This document shows positions 1-7,561 of a DNA stretch of 17,187 nucleotides, piece after piece (the first letter of the stretch is position 1; each line of letters starts with the position of its first letter). The notes beneath the pieces were generated by a model. It was not told where the DNA came from and made no database searches. It was given only the letters and a program-made list of their open reading frames with translations. Origin of the DNA: Chloroflexota bacterium (GTDB lineage Bacteria > Chloroflexota > Anaerolineae > Anaerolineales > Anaerolineaceae); NCBI GenBank assembly GCA_021796375.1, contig JAJYJF010000006.1, forward strand, positions 1-17,187, in the 5' to 3' direction. A program made the position numbers and the translations under genes.

Positions 1-1
1 T

Positions 2-994
2 CTAACCCTTGAAGATATCGCCCGTATTAGCGGATTTTCCCGGTCTACTGTTTCGCGCGTGGTGAATTCAGACCCGAACGTTGGCGAAAGGACGCGTAAA
101 AGAGTCCAGGAAGTGATCCAGGCGCTCAGCTTTCAGCCGAACATGGCTGCGCGCGGTCTGGCAGCCGGGAAAACCAGGGTCCTCGGCCTGGTGATCCCGG
201 TGGGGATTTCGTCGATCTTCTCTGATCCTTATTTCCCCCTCGTGATCCAGGGAGTCTCATCGGCATGCAACCTGCGCGGCTATTCGATCATGCTGTGGCT
301 GGCCGAGCCTCAGTTTGAACGCAAGACGATCAGTCAGATCATTTATAACGGGCTGATCGACGGGGTCATCGTCTTATCAATGCTGACAGACGATCCCCTC
401 ATCGACCGCCTTTCCGAGAGCAATCGCCCCTTCATGACGATCGGGCGACACCCCACGAACCAAAAGATCAACTACGTGGACGTAGAAAACCGCTCCGGCG
501 CTTACCAGGGCGTTTCCTACGCGATCGAGACCGGGCATCGCCGCGTGGCGTGCATCGGCGGGCCGCGCAACACCATCAGCGGCCAGGACCGGTACCAGGG
601 CTATCTGGAGGCCCTGCAAGATCACGGCCGGCCGGTTCTTCCGGAGCTCATCGTCGAAGGTGATTATTCGGACGCTGGCGGCTACCAGGCGATGACGCAC
701 CTGCTCCCCTTAAAGCCGGATGCCGTATTTGCCGCTTCAGACGCGATGGCGCTCGCCGCCATCCGGGCCATTCAGGATGCGGGACTGCGCGTCCCGGAGG
801 ATATCGCCGCCGTTGGGTTCGACGACATCCCTTCCGCCGCCATAAGCAAACCACCGCTGACGACCGTCAGGCAACCGATCGTCCAAACCGGGAAAATCGT
901 TGCCGAGACGCTGATCGACATGATCGAGCATCCGGATCCTCAGCCTCATCGGATCCTGCTCCCCATCGAGCTGGTCATCCGATCTTCTTGCTGA
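2..994 (+). CDS. LacI-family transcriptional regulator (5' end outside window)
   Basis: The frame is open from base 2, so the gene starts upstream of the window; 330 residues are visible and probably only a few are missing. The first visible residues (LTLEDIARISGFSRSTVSRV) are the typical LacI helix-turn-helix, followed by the hinge-helix region (NMAARGLAAGKTRVLGLVIP). The rest is a periplasmic-binding-protein-like effector domain ending in the characteristic AVGFDDIP and PLTTVRQP segments. A GTG at 59 would begin inside the recognition helix and is not the real start. The gene precedes an Opp-type transporter and a beta-mannosidase on the same strand, so by context it is probably the local sugar-responsive regulator. 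No clear LacI-type operator was found in the 136 nt before the next gene; the effector is unknown. Confidence 0.93.
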   Translation, partial: LTLEDIARISGFSRSTVSRVVNSDPNVGERTRKRVQEVIQALSFQPNMAARGLAAGKTRVLGLVIPVGISSIFSDPYFPLVIQGVSSACNLRGYSIMLWLAEPQFERKTISQIIYNGLIDGVIVLSMLTDDPLIDRLSESNRPFMTIGRHPTNQKINYVDVENRSGAYQGVSYAIETGHRRVACIGGPRNTISGQDRYQGYLEALQDHGRPVLPELIVEGDYSDAGGYQAMTHLLPLKPDAVFAASDAMALAAIRAIQDAGLRVPEDIAAVGFDDIPSAAISKPPLTTVRQPIVQTGKIVAETLIDMIEHPDPQPHRILLPIELVIRSSC

Positions 995-1116
995 GTGTGG
1001 CCAGTGCTGACAACCCGGTGTATATGCGATGAGAAAAGAAGAGAAGAAGGAGGTGCGAGAAAACCAATCATCCGAATCGGCGTTCAGGTTTTATCGAATT
1101 TCTACCCAACCAACTC

Positions 1117-1123
1117 AAGGAGG
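1117..1123 (+). promoter_or_regulatory. Ribosome binding site fixing the binding-protein start
   Basis: AAGGAGG lies 7 nt before ATG 1131. It selects that ATG over the in-frame ATG at 1029, which would add 34 mostly charged residues in front of the lipoprotein signal peptide and has no comparable site. Confidence 0.85.
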
Positions 1124-1130
1124 CAAAGAA

Positions 1131-3071
1131 ATGCGTAAAACGATCCCGATCTGGGTAGCAATCACCCTGATTGCAACGATTGTCCTGAGCGCGTGCGCTC
1201 CCCAGGCCACTCCAACCGCCGCTCCGACCAGCGCGCCAGTCTCCGCGGCGCCAACCTCGGCCCCGGTTGCGGCGCCTACGACGGCTCCGGTTGTCCAACC
1301 CACCACGCCCCCCACGGCAGTGCCGACCGAAGCGCCGGTTGCGCCAGGCGCGCCGCTGCCCCGCAGTGAAACGCTGTACTTCAACGGCCAGCAGTGGGGC
1401 TCGGTAGTCTGCTGGAACCCGTATTCTTCGAACTGCAACAACGCGATGGCGATTGCCCAGCAGGACAATTCCCGCGTCACCATGTTCGAGACTCCCTACC
1501 TGTACGACATGCTCGACGGCAAGCAGTATCCGCTGCTGGCGGACGGCCCCTGGGCATGGAACGCGGATAAGACCGCCATCACCTTCAAGCTTAAGAAGGC
1601 TGCTCACTGGAGCGATGGGACGCCTGTGACCGCCGACGACGTGGCCTACACCTGGGCCAGCAACGTCAAGTACGGCACCAACCCCGGCGTGAACTTCAAG
1701 GATTACATCGATACCATCACCGCGGTCGATCCCCAGACGGTCGAGGTCAAGGCCAAGCTGGACGCGAACGGCAAAGCGGTCAACCCGCTGCAAGTCTTCT
1801 CTTACCTCAGCAATGCCTACGTTATCCAGAAAGCCTGGACGCAGAAGCTGGAAGCCCGCACCGGCGGCGATGCGACGAAATTCCTGGCCGACCCCGCGGA
1901 CGATGTCGTTTTCTCCGGCCCTTACCACAAGTTCTTCGCCGACGATACAAAGGTTGTCCTCATTCGTGACGACAACTACTGGGGCAAAGACGCTTCCATG
2001 TTCGGCAAGCTGCCCGCGCCGAAGTACCTGGCGCACGTGATCTATAAGGACAATGCCGCCGGCACGACCGCTTTGCAAGCCGGAGAGGTGGACGTCAGCC
2101 AGCAGTTCAACGCCAACGTCCAGGACCTGTGGCTCAAGGATAACCTGCCCATCTCCACTTACCTGCCCGACGCGCCCTACATGATCGGCGCGAGCCTCCC
2201 GACCGCCTTCTTCAACATGGCCTCCTACGGCCTGGACCAGCTCGCGGTTCGCAAGGCGATCGCCATCGCGGTGGACTACAACACCATCATCGCGAACGCC
2301 ATGACCAACCAGTCGCCGACCTTCGCCCAGGTTCCACGCTCGCTCATGAACCCGACCCCCGGCGAGCAGGCGCTGTACGATCAATCCGCCGTCAAGGACC
2401 TGCAGTTTGCTGGCAATGACATCGCAGGCGCCAAGAAGCTGCTCGATGACGCCGGGATTAAAGTTGGTCCGGACGGCTGGCGCTACTATAAAGGCAAGAA
2501 GCTGACCTACGTCGCCACCTGCCCCAATGGCTGGTCCGACTGGCAGGCCGCGATCGAAGTGGTCGCCGCTGCCGGGAAAGCCATCGGCATCGACATCACC
2601 ACCAACTACCCCGAATGGTCTGTCTACCAGACCCAGGTCACCAACTGGCCGCTCCCCAACAAAAACTTCGATATCTTCATGATGTGGAGTGACGGCGCCG
2701 GTCCGACCCAGCCCTGGGGGCGCATCGACCATTTGCTGAACTCCAAGTACGCTCAAACCAAGAGCAACTGGAACGGCAACTGGGGCGGCTACAAGAACCC
2801 TGACGCGGATGCCTTGATCAATGCAATCCCGTCTGAGACCGACCCCGCCAAGCTGAAGGCAGACTACACCCAGTTGGTCAAGATCTACCTGACCGATATC
2901 CCCTCCTTCACGCTCATGTACCGGCCGCAGTCGTTCCATACGGTGAACGAGAGTGTCTGGACGACCTTCCCTCACCAGAACGATGGCACCAACCCGGCTG
3001 TCCCGCCGCTGGATCTGACGGACGGCTGGAGCATCGCCGGCCTGTATAACCTGACGCTTGTCAAAAAGTAA
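1131..3071 (+). CDS. ABC transporter substrate-binding lipoprotein, Opp/Dpp type (SBP_bac_5)
   Basis: 646 residues. Residues 1-21 form a lipoprotein signal peptide (basic MRK, hydrophobic core, lipobox LSAC) with the lipidated Cys at 22. Residues about 23-78 are a Thr/Pro/Ala/Val-rich low-complexity linker that would hold the protein away from the membrane. The remainder fits the extracytoplasmic solute-binding family 5: a [26 protein letters not shown] block, [16 protein letters not shown], and a C-terminal [11 protein letters not shown] segment. This family binds peptides in OppA/DppA, but members in Thermotoga bind cello- and manno-oligosaccharides. The adjacent beta-mannosidase makes an oligosaccharide, probably beta-mannosidic, the better guess. 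The matching permease and ATPase genes follow directly. Family assignment is firm; substrate is inferred. Confidence 0.93.
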   Translation: MRKTIPIWVAITLIATIVLSACAPQATPTAAPTSAPVSAAPTSAPVAAPTTAPVVQPTTPPTAVPTEAPVAPGAPLPRSETLYFNGQQWGSVVCWNPYSSNCNNAMAIAQQDNSRVTMFETPYLYDMLDGKQYPLLADGPWAWNADKTAITFKLKKAAHWSDGTPVTADDVAYTWASNVKYGTNPGVNFKDYIDTITAVDPQTVEVKAKLDANGKAVNPLQVFSYLSNAYVIQKAWTQKLEARTGGDATKFLADPADDVVFSGPYHKFFADDTKVVLIRDDNYWGKDASMFGKLPAPKYLAHVIYKDNAAGTTALQAGEVDVSQQFNANVQDLWLKDNLPISTYLPDAPYMIGASLPTAFFNMASYGLDQLAVRKAIAIAVDYNTIIANAMTNQSPTFAQVPRSLMNPTPGEQALYDQSAVKDLQFAGNDIAGAKKLLDDAGIKVGPDGWRYYKGKKLTYVATCPNGWSDWQAAIEVVAAAGKAIGIDITTNYPEWSVYQTQVTNWPLPNKNFDIFMMWSDGAGPTQPWGRIDHLLNSKYAQTKSNWNGNWGGYKNPDADALINAIPSETDPAKLKADYTQLVKIYLTDIPSFTLMYRPQSFHTVNESVWTTFPHQNDGTNPAVPPLDLTDGWSIAGLYNLTLVKK

Positions 3072-3086
3072 ACCCTGATCGGCACG

Positions 3087-3125
3087 CAGCAGCCATGTTC
3101 CGCCAACCCCGGTACATGGCTGCTG
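3087..3125 (+). repeat. Inverted repeat / RNA hairpin after the binding-protein gene
   Basis: Arms CAGCAGCCATGT (3087-3098) and ACATGGCTGCTG (3114-3125) are perfect 12-bp complements. Inside the 15-nt loop a further CCG/CGG pairing (3100-3102 with 3110-3112) is possible. It begins 15 nt after the stop at 3071. No T-run follows, so it is better read as an mRNA-stabilising or partial read-through hairpin than as a full terminator. Confidence 0.8.
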
Positions 3126-3150
3126 ATCAGCTAGCATATGAAAAGCGCCA

Positions 3151-3189
3151 TGGGGGTAAGAGGGGCGACCTTTACCCCTCTTACCCCCA
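3151..3189 (+). repeat. Second, very strong inverted repeat before the permease gene
   Basis: TGGGGGTAAGAGGGG (3151-3165) pairs perfectly with CCCCTCTTACCCCCA (3175-3189) around the 9-nt loop CGACCTTTA. The next bases are AATTGGCG, not a T-run, so this is not a canonical intrinsic terminator. With the hairpin at 3087-3125 it makes a two-hairpin spacer between the binding-protein and permease genes. Such hairpins commonly protect the upstream mRNA and lower expression of the membrane components. Confidence 0.82.
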
Positions 3190-3239
3190 ATTGGCGACGC
3201 TCTCCCGGGCTTGCGCTGCCGCATGAGTTATTGTTACCT

Positions 3240-3245
3240 GGAGGT
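3240..3245 (+). promoter_or_regulatory. Ribosome binding site indicating a TTG start for the first permease
   Basis: GGAGGT lies 6 nt before TTG 3252, in frame with the permease. An in-frame ATG at 3138 has no such site, and starting there would force translation through the 15-bp hairpin at 3151-3189. Confidence 0.75.
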
Positions 3246-3251
3246 GCTGCG

Positions 3252-4256
3252 TTGAAAGGATACCGCGCGTATTTCCTCAACAAGCTGCTTTGGCTGCTGG
3301 TCACGTTTGTTTTCGCTTTCCTCCTGAATTTCACCCTGCCCCGCCTGATGCCGGGAGATCCGGTGGCCGCCATCGTGTCCAGGCTGGCCCAGGGCATGTC
3401 CAACTCGACCGGGATGAAAGAAGTCTACGAGCATTATGCAGCGCTGTTTGGTACCAACAAGCCCATTCTCGACCAGTTTTTTCTGTACGTAGTCAATGTT
3501 TTGCATGGTAATTTTGGTGAATCCTTCAGCCAGTTTCCCCGGCCAGTCGCGGATATTATCAAATCTTCGATCTTATGGACCATCGGCTTGCAATTTCCGG
3601 CGATTATCGTCGGCTGGATCATCGGGAACGCCCTCGGTGCGATCGCCGCTTACCTCAAGGGGGGCTTTGATAAAGTCCTTCTGCCCGTCAGCATCTTTAT
3701 CAGCAATCTACCGGCCTTCGGCATGGCCATCATTTTGCTGGTCATGTTTGGTGTCGATCTGAAATGGTTCCCAACCTCGGGCGGGTATGGGTTCGATCTG
3801 ATCCCCAATTTTTCCTGGAATTTCATCTGGTCAGTGATTGTCCACTATCAACTGCCATTCTGGTCCATCGTGCTCATCGCGATCGGGGGACAGGCGATCG
3901 GGATGCGCTCCATGTCGATCTATGAGCTGAATGCCGATTACATCAAATACAGCCGGTTCATGGGGATTAACGACCGCAAGATCATCGGCTATGTCTTCAG
4001 AAACGCCATGCTGCCGCAGGTGACCGGCCTGGCATTGTCGATCGGCACGATGGTCGGCGGCGCGCTGTTCGCGGAGATCATCTTCAGCTACCCGGGTCTT
4101 GGCTACACCCTTTATAATGGGATTTTGGGACAGGATTATCCATTGATCTCGGGAGCCACATTGATCATCACGATGATGGTGCTGATTGCGAACTTTGCTA
4201 TCGAGTTGCTTTACGGCGTCATCGATCCGCGGATTAAAGCAGCCCAGGCTGATTAA
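3252..4256 (+). CDS. ABC transporter permease, OppB/DppB type
   Basis: 334 residues from TTG 3252, chosen for the GGAGGT site and because the protein then starts like other family members ([20 protein letters not shown], the first membrane segment). The loop [17 protein letters not shown] after TM1 and the C-terminal DYPLISG...[11 protein letters not shown] are OppB/DppB hallmarks. The cytoplasmic coupling (EAA-type) loop, which contacts the ATPases, is at about residues 225-255 ([20 protein letters not shown], then NAMLPQ). Six membrane segments are visible and the length is normal. It sits 14 nt before the next permease in a tight operon and would form half of the heterodimeric translocation pore. 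Peptide versus oligosaccharide specificity cannot be read from the permease. Confidence 0.93.
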   Translation: MKGYRAYFLNKLLWLLVTFVFAFLLNFTLPRLMPGDPVAAIVSRLAQGMSNSTGMKEVYEHYAALFGTNKPILDQFFLYVVNVLHGNFGESFSQFPRPVADIIKSSILWTIGLQFPAIIVGWIIGNALGAIAAYLKGGFDKVLLPVSIFISNLPAFGMAIILLVMFGVDLKWFPTSGGYGFDLIPNFSWNFIWSVIVHYQLPFWSIVLIAIGGQAIGMRSMSIYELNADYIKYSRFMGINDRKIIGYVFRNAMLPQVTGLALSIGTMVGGALFAEIIFSYPGLGYTLYNGILGQDYPLISGATLIITMMVLIANFAIELLYGVIDPRIKAAQAD

Positions 4257-4270
4257 CGGAAGATGCTGTT

Positions 4271-5524
4271 ATGAAAAACACCCTTCGGCAGGTTCTCCAC
4301 TCGGGCAAATTTATGGTCGGTTTTGTCATCCTCCTGACAATCCTGCTGGTCGTGCTGGTGTATCCGCTGATCATCAAAGATTCTCCGTTGGGGATCATCG
4401 GTCAGGGGACGTTCTTCCCCCCCGGGATTTATGTGAGCACGTATGACAGCCTGAATGCCCCAAAACAGTACACGCTTCTGCTTACGGACGCCGCAGCCAA
4501 GCGCATTGCCAACAAGATGAGCAACGACGACCGCCTGGCGATGAAAGAATGGCTGGTGGCCGATGGGGTTCCGGCGAGCGAGATCGATGTCACGAAGACC
4601 GCCAGCCTGCTGGACCTTTGGGAAAAGAATTACGACCCCAAGAAAAACATCCCGGGGATGATCTTTGCCAAAGTCAGATATTATCAAAGGGTCAATACCT
4701 CGGTCCAAGGATTACTGTCAACTGAGGGAGCGATCATCGCCTCCAAGAACGCCCAAACGGGTGCTCTGGAGCAGGCGAGCACCATCAACCAGTCAGACTA
4801 CGTCAATCTCAGCCAGGTTGCGAATGTGCGGGTGCTGCCGCTCGGGACGGATAACTTTGGCCGGGATGTGCTGACGGAACTGATCAGGGCGACCGGCGTC
4901 TCGCTGGAGATCGGTTTAGTCGCGGGGATTGTCGCGACCCTGATCGGGTTATCCCTGGGATTGCTGTCCGGTTATGTCGGGGGAATGGTGGATGATGTGA
5001 TCATGTTCTTCACCAACCTCTTTACCGTGATCCCTTCCATTGTGTTATTGATCTTGATTTCATTCAGTATCGGGCAGGATCAGCGCGGCGCCTTTACCAT
5101 CGCCGTGGTGATCGGGTTTACCTCCTGGGTGTGGACGGCCAGGGCCGTGCGGGCGCAGGTCGTTTCCCTGCGCAACCGCGACCACGTTAACCTGTCGAAG
5201 CTCTCCGGGCATTCGATCGTGCACATCATCATCTATGATATTCTGCCTTACATCGCTTCCTATGTGGTGATGGCGCTCATCCTGCAGATCTCTTCGGCGA
5301 TCCTGATAGAGGCTGGATTGTCTATTCTGGGGTTAGGGCCCAGGACGACCGAAGTGCCAACGTTAGGCTTAATGATGAACTGGGCGATGATCTACCAGGC
5401 TGAGATCCTGGGAAAATGGTGGGCCTACTTCCCGGTGCTCATCGTCATCGCTTTGATTACATTCTCAATGAATTTGATGAATACCGGCCTCGACCAGGTA
5501 TTCAATCCGGCCTTGAGGGATTAG
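4271..5524 (+). CDS. ABC transporter permease, OppC/DppC type, with large extracytoplasmic insertion
   Basis: 417 residues, against about 280-320 for most OppC/DppC proteins. TM1 is at about residues 14-34. The conserved [19 protein letters not shown] block, which normally follows TM1 closely, begins only at about residue 189. The roughly 150 residues between are hydrophilic (for example [19 protein letters not shown]) and should lie on the outer face, towards the binding protein. The BPD_transp_1 membrane domain then runs to the end, with the EAA-type loop at about 304-328 ([20 protein letters not shown]) and the usual [16 protein letters not shown] 4271 is 14 nt after the upstream stop, and the gene ends 8 nt before the first ATPase. 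It is the partner pore subunit. The extra domain might contact the binding protein or substrate. Confidence 0.92.
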   Translation: MKNTLRQVLHSGKFMVGFVILLTILLVVLVYPLIIKDSPLGIIGQGTFFPPGIYVSTYDSLNAPKQYTLLLTDAAAKRIANKMSNDDRLAMKEWLVADGVPASEIDVTKTASLLDLWEKNYDPKKNIPGMIFAKVRYYQRVNTSVQGLLSTEGAIIASKNAQTGALEQASTINQSDYVNLSQVANVRVLPLGTDNFGRDVLTELIRATGVSLEIGLVAGIVATLIGLSLGLLSGYVGGMVDDVIMFFTNLFTVIPSIVLLILISFSIGQDQRGAFTIAVVIGFTSWVWTARAVRAQVVSLRNRDHVNLSKLSGHSIVHIIIYDILPYIASYVVMALILQISSAILIEAGLSILGLGPRTTEVPTLGLMMNWAMIYQAEILGKWWAYFPVLIVIALITFSMNLMNTGLDQVFNPALRD

Positions 5525-5532
5525 GTGCAGAT

Positions 5533-6555
5533 ATGGGAAAGGTGATCCTGGAGGTTAAAGAACTCACCACAAAATACATCACCCGCTTTCGGGAAGATAT
5601 TTACGCGGTTGACCACGTCTCTTTGCGGGTCGAAGAAGGGAAATCGCTGGGGATCGCAGGCGAATCCGGCTGCGGGAAGTCGACGCTGGCGCTCAGCCTG
5701 ATGGGCTATTACTTCGCCCCCCTGCATTACACGAGCGGGGAGATCGTCATTGCCGGGCGGAATATTACCGGGATGAAGCCGGATGATGTGCGCAAAATGG
5801 TTCTGGGGAAAGAAATCGCCTACATCCCCCAGGCAGCCATGAACGCGCTTAATCCCACCCAAAAGGTCATCAGCTTTATTGAGGATGTTATCCATGCTCA
5901 CGATCCATCCGTTGGCAAGAAAGAGATCCATGATAATGCCAGGGGGATGTTTGAAACCTTAGGGCTTCCGGCTGAGGTGCTGCAAAAATATCCGGTTGAA
6001 CTTTCGGGGGGTATGAAGCAGCGGGTGGTGATTGCGGTATCTGTTCTGCTGCTGCCCAGGGTATTGATCGCGGACGAGCCGTCCTCCGCCCTCGATGTTA
6101 CCTCGCAAAAGATGGTCATCAAAATGCTGCGGCAGTTAATGGAAATAGGCTTTGTCGGCTCGATGATCTTCATCACCCACGAGCTGCCGCTGCTGTACAA
6201 CGTGACGGATGAAATCATGGTGATGTACGCGGGTCAGATCGTGGAGAAGGGTACCGCCAAAGAAGTTGTCTTCGATCCCCTCCATCCCTACGCGAAAGGC
6301 CTCATGGGCTCGATCATCGTGCCGGAGCAAGGCCTGCGGAATGTCAAGCTGACGGCCATTCCCGGCGTGCCGCCAAACCTCAAGAATCCGCCCTCCGGCT
6401 GCCGGTTTGCCGAGCGCTGCAAATACGTCATGCCGGAATGCAAGACCAATTCTATCGGCCTTCGCGATCTGGATGGTGAGCGCGCTTACCGCTGCATCCT
6501 ACCGGAAAAAGAATTGAGGGCTCTCTACCAACGGGAGGTGAAGACCAATGCCTGA
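5533..6555 (+). CDS. ABC transporter ATP-binding protein, OppD/DppD type
   Basis: 340 residues from ATG 5533 (AGGTG at 5523-5527), 8 nt after the permease stop. An in-frame ATG at 5416 would overlap the permease by over 100 nt and add 39 residues unlike the family. The nucleotide-binding domain is complete: Walker [10 protein letters not shown] (43-51), Q-loop near IPQ (98-100), signature LSGGMKQR (157-164), Walker B VLIADEP (177-183), and H-loop H216 in FITHE. The C-terminal oligopeptide-transporter extension holds four Cys (290, 296, 303, 321), the pattern reported to bind an Fe-S cluster in some OppD proteins. It powers import together with the next gene product, whose ATG overlaps its last 8 nt. 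Confidence 0.94.
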   Translation: MGKVILEVKELTTKYITRFREDIYAVDHVSLRVEEGKSLGIAGESGCGKSTLALSLMGYYFAPLHYTSGEIVIAGRNITGMKPDDVRKMVLGKEIAYIPQAAMNALNPTQKVISFIEDVIHAHDPSVGKKEIHDNARGMFETLGLPAEVLQKYPVELSGGMKQRVVIAVSVLLLPRVLIADEPSSALDVTSQKMVIKMLRQLMEIGFVGSMIFITHELPLLYNVTDEIMVMYAGQIVEKGTAKEVVFDPLHPYAKGLMGSIIVPEQGLRNVKLTAIPGVPPNLKNPPSGCRFAERCKYVMPECKTNSIGLRDLDGERAYRCILPEKELRALYQREVKTNA

Positions 6556-7360
6556 TGAGAAAACCATCTGCATGAAGGCATCCGGATTGACCAAGGTCTT
6601 TGGGCTTGGCCGCCAGAAGACTGTGGCAGTGGATCACGTGGATCTGGACCTCTACCAGGGTGAAGTTGTCTCCATCGTGGGCGAATCGGGGAGCGGAAAA
6701 ACAACTTTGGCAAAGATGCTTTTAGGGTTGATTAGCCCCACCGAGGGTGATGTTTATTTTCTGGGAAAAAAGCGCGATCTCAGCTCGCAGAAAAAGAAAC
6801 AAGATTATTGGAAGAACATTCAGGCGATCTTCCAGGATCCGTTCGCTTCATATAATATCTTTCACAAAATCGATGACGTATTGCTCGATTGCATCTATAT
6901 GCGCGGAGGTCGGAAGTTCCCGAGCGAGGAAAAAACCGGATTAATGGCCAAATCGTGCGGCTTCGTCAACCTGAAGTTCGAGGAATTGACCAACAAGTAT
7001 CCTTTCGAACTTTCCGGCGGGCAGATGCAGCGTTTGATGATCGCGCGCATCTTCTTGCTAAAACCCAAGATCCTGCTGGCGGATGAGCCGACCTCGATGA
7101 TCGATGCCTGCTCGCGGGCTACCATCCTGGAAATGCTGATGCGGCTGCGCAACGAAACCGGCATGACGGTCATTTTCATCACGCATGATATCGGCCTGGC
7201 TTATTACGTCTCCGACAAAGTTTACATCATGGAGCATGGAAAATTCGTGGAAAGCGGAACCGCCGACGAGGTGATCCTGCACCCGAAAGCCGCGTATACC
7301 CGGCGCTTGATCAACGACGTCCCCAAAATCTATGAAGAGTGGGACCTCTCGACGGTCTAA
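6548..7360 (+). CDS. ABC transporter ATP-binding protein, OppF/DppF type, short form
   Basis: 270 residues. ATG 6548 overlaps the end of the upstream ATPase gene by 8 nt and is preceded by GGGAGGTG (6533-6540), suggesting translational coupling. Walker [10 protein letters not shown] (45-53), Q-loop Q96 in FQDP, signature LSGGQMQR (155-162), Walker B ILLADEP (175-181) and H-loop H213 in ITHD are all present, so both ATP half-sites should be usable. It ends shortly after [16 protein letters not shown] and lacks the 50-60 residue C-terminal oligo_HPY/Cys region of typical OppF/DppF (about 320 aa). It is the second ATPase of the heterodimeric pair. The D-loop region reads SMIDA rather than the usual SALDV-like sequence. 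Confidence 0.92.
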   Translation: MPDEKTICMKASGLTKVFGLGRQKTVAVDHVDLDLYQGEVVSIVGESGSGKTTLAKMLLGLISPTEGDVYFLGKKRDLSSQKKKQDYWKNIQAIFQDPFASYNIFHKIDDVLLDCIYMRGGRKFPSEEKTGLMAKSCGFVNLKFEELTNKYPFELSGGQMQRLMIARIFLLKPKILLADEPTSMIDACSRATILEMLMRLRNETGMTVIFITHDIGLAYYVSDKVYIMEHGKFVESGTADEVILHPKAAYTRRLINDVPKIYEEWDLSTV

Positions 7361-7561
7361 GGCTTCTCCTGGCGAGTACCTGAACGATCCGGTAGAAGCG
7401 GTCCGCAGAAGGAACAAGCCCCTTTGGAGACAGCCATCCAAGATTCCCTCCCGAACGCGGGGGGCGGGTGAGGATCAGAGGCGCCTTCCCTGCATGGAAG
7501 AAAAATGCTTCTGCCTCGGGCGAGACGGATTCAGAATCGAAACATAAAGAGGGAATGAGGC

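Noticed and set aside
59..994. LacI gene starting at GTG 59
   Set aside because: This start would delete most of the helix-turn-helix, which is clearly encoded in frame from base 2.
1068..3224. 718-codon open frame antisense to the substrate-binding protein
   Set aside because: It mirrors the codon pattern of the real gene on the other strand, has low-complexity Arg/Gly/Val-rich translation, no recognisable domain, and covers a gene with a clear lipobox and family motifs.
3138..3251. N-terminal extension of the OppB-type permease from ATG 3138
   Set aside because: It would translate through a 15-bp perfect hairpin, lacks a Shine-Dalgarno, and does not resemble OppB N-termini. TTG 3252 has GGAGGT at the right distance.
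7361..7561. Separate promoter or terminator before beta-mannosidase
   Set aside because: I looked for -35/-10 pairs and stem plus T-run in these 201 nt and found none convincing; imperfect C-run/G-run pairing near 7447-7468 has mismatches.
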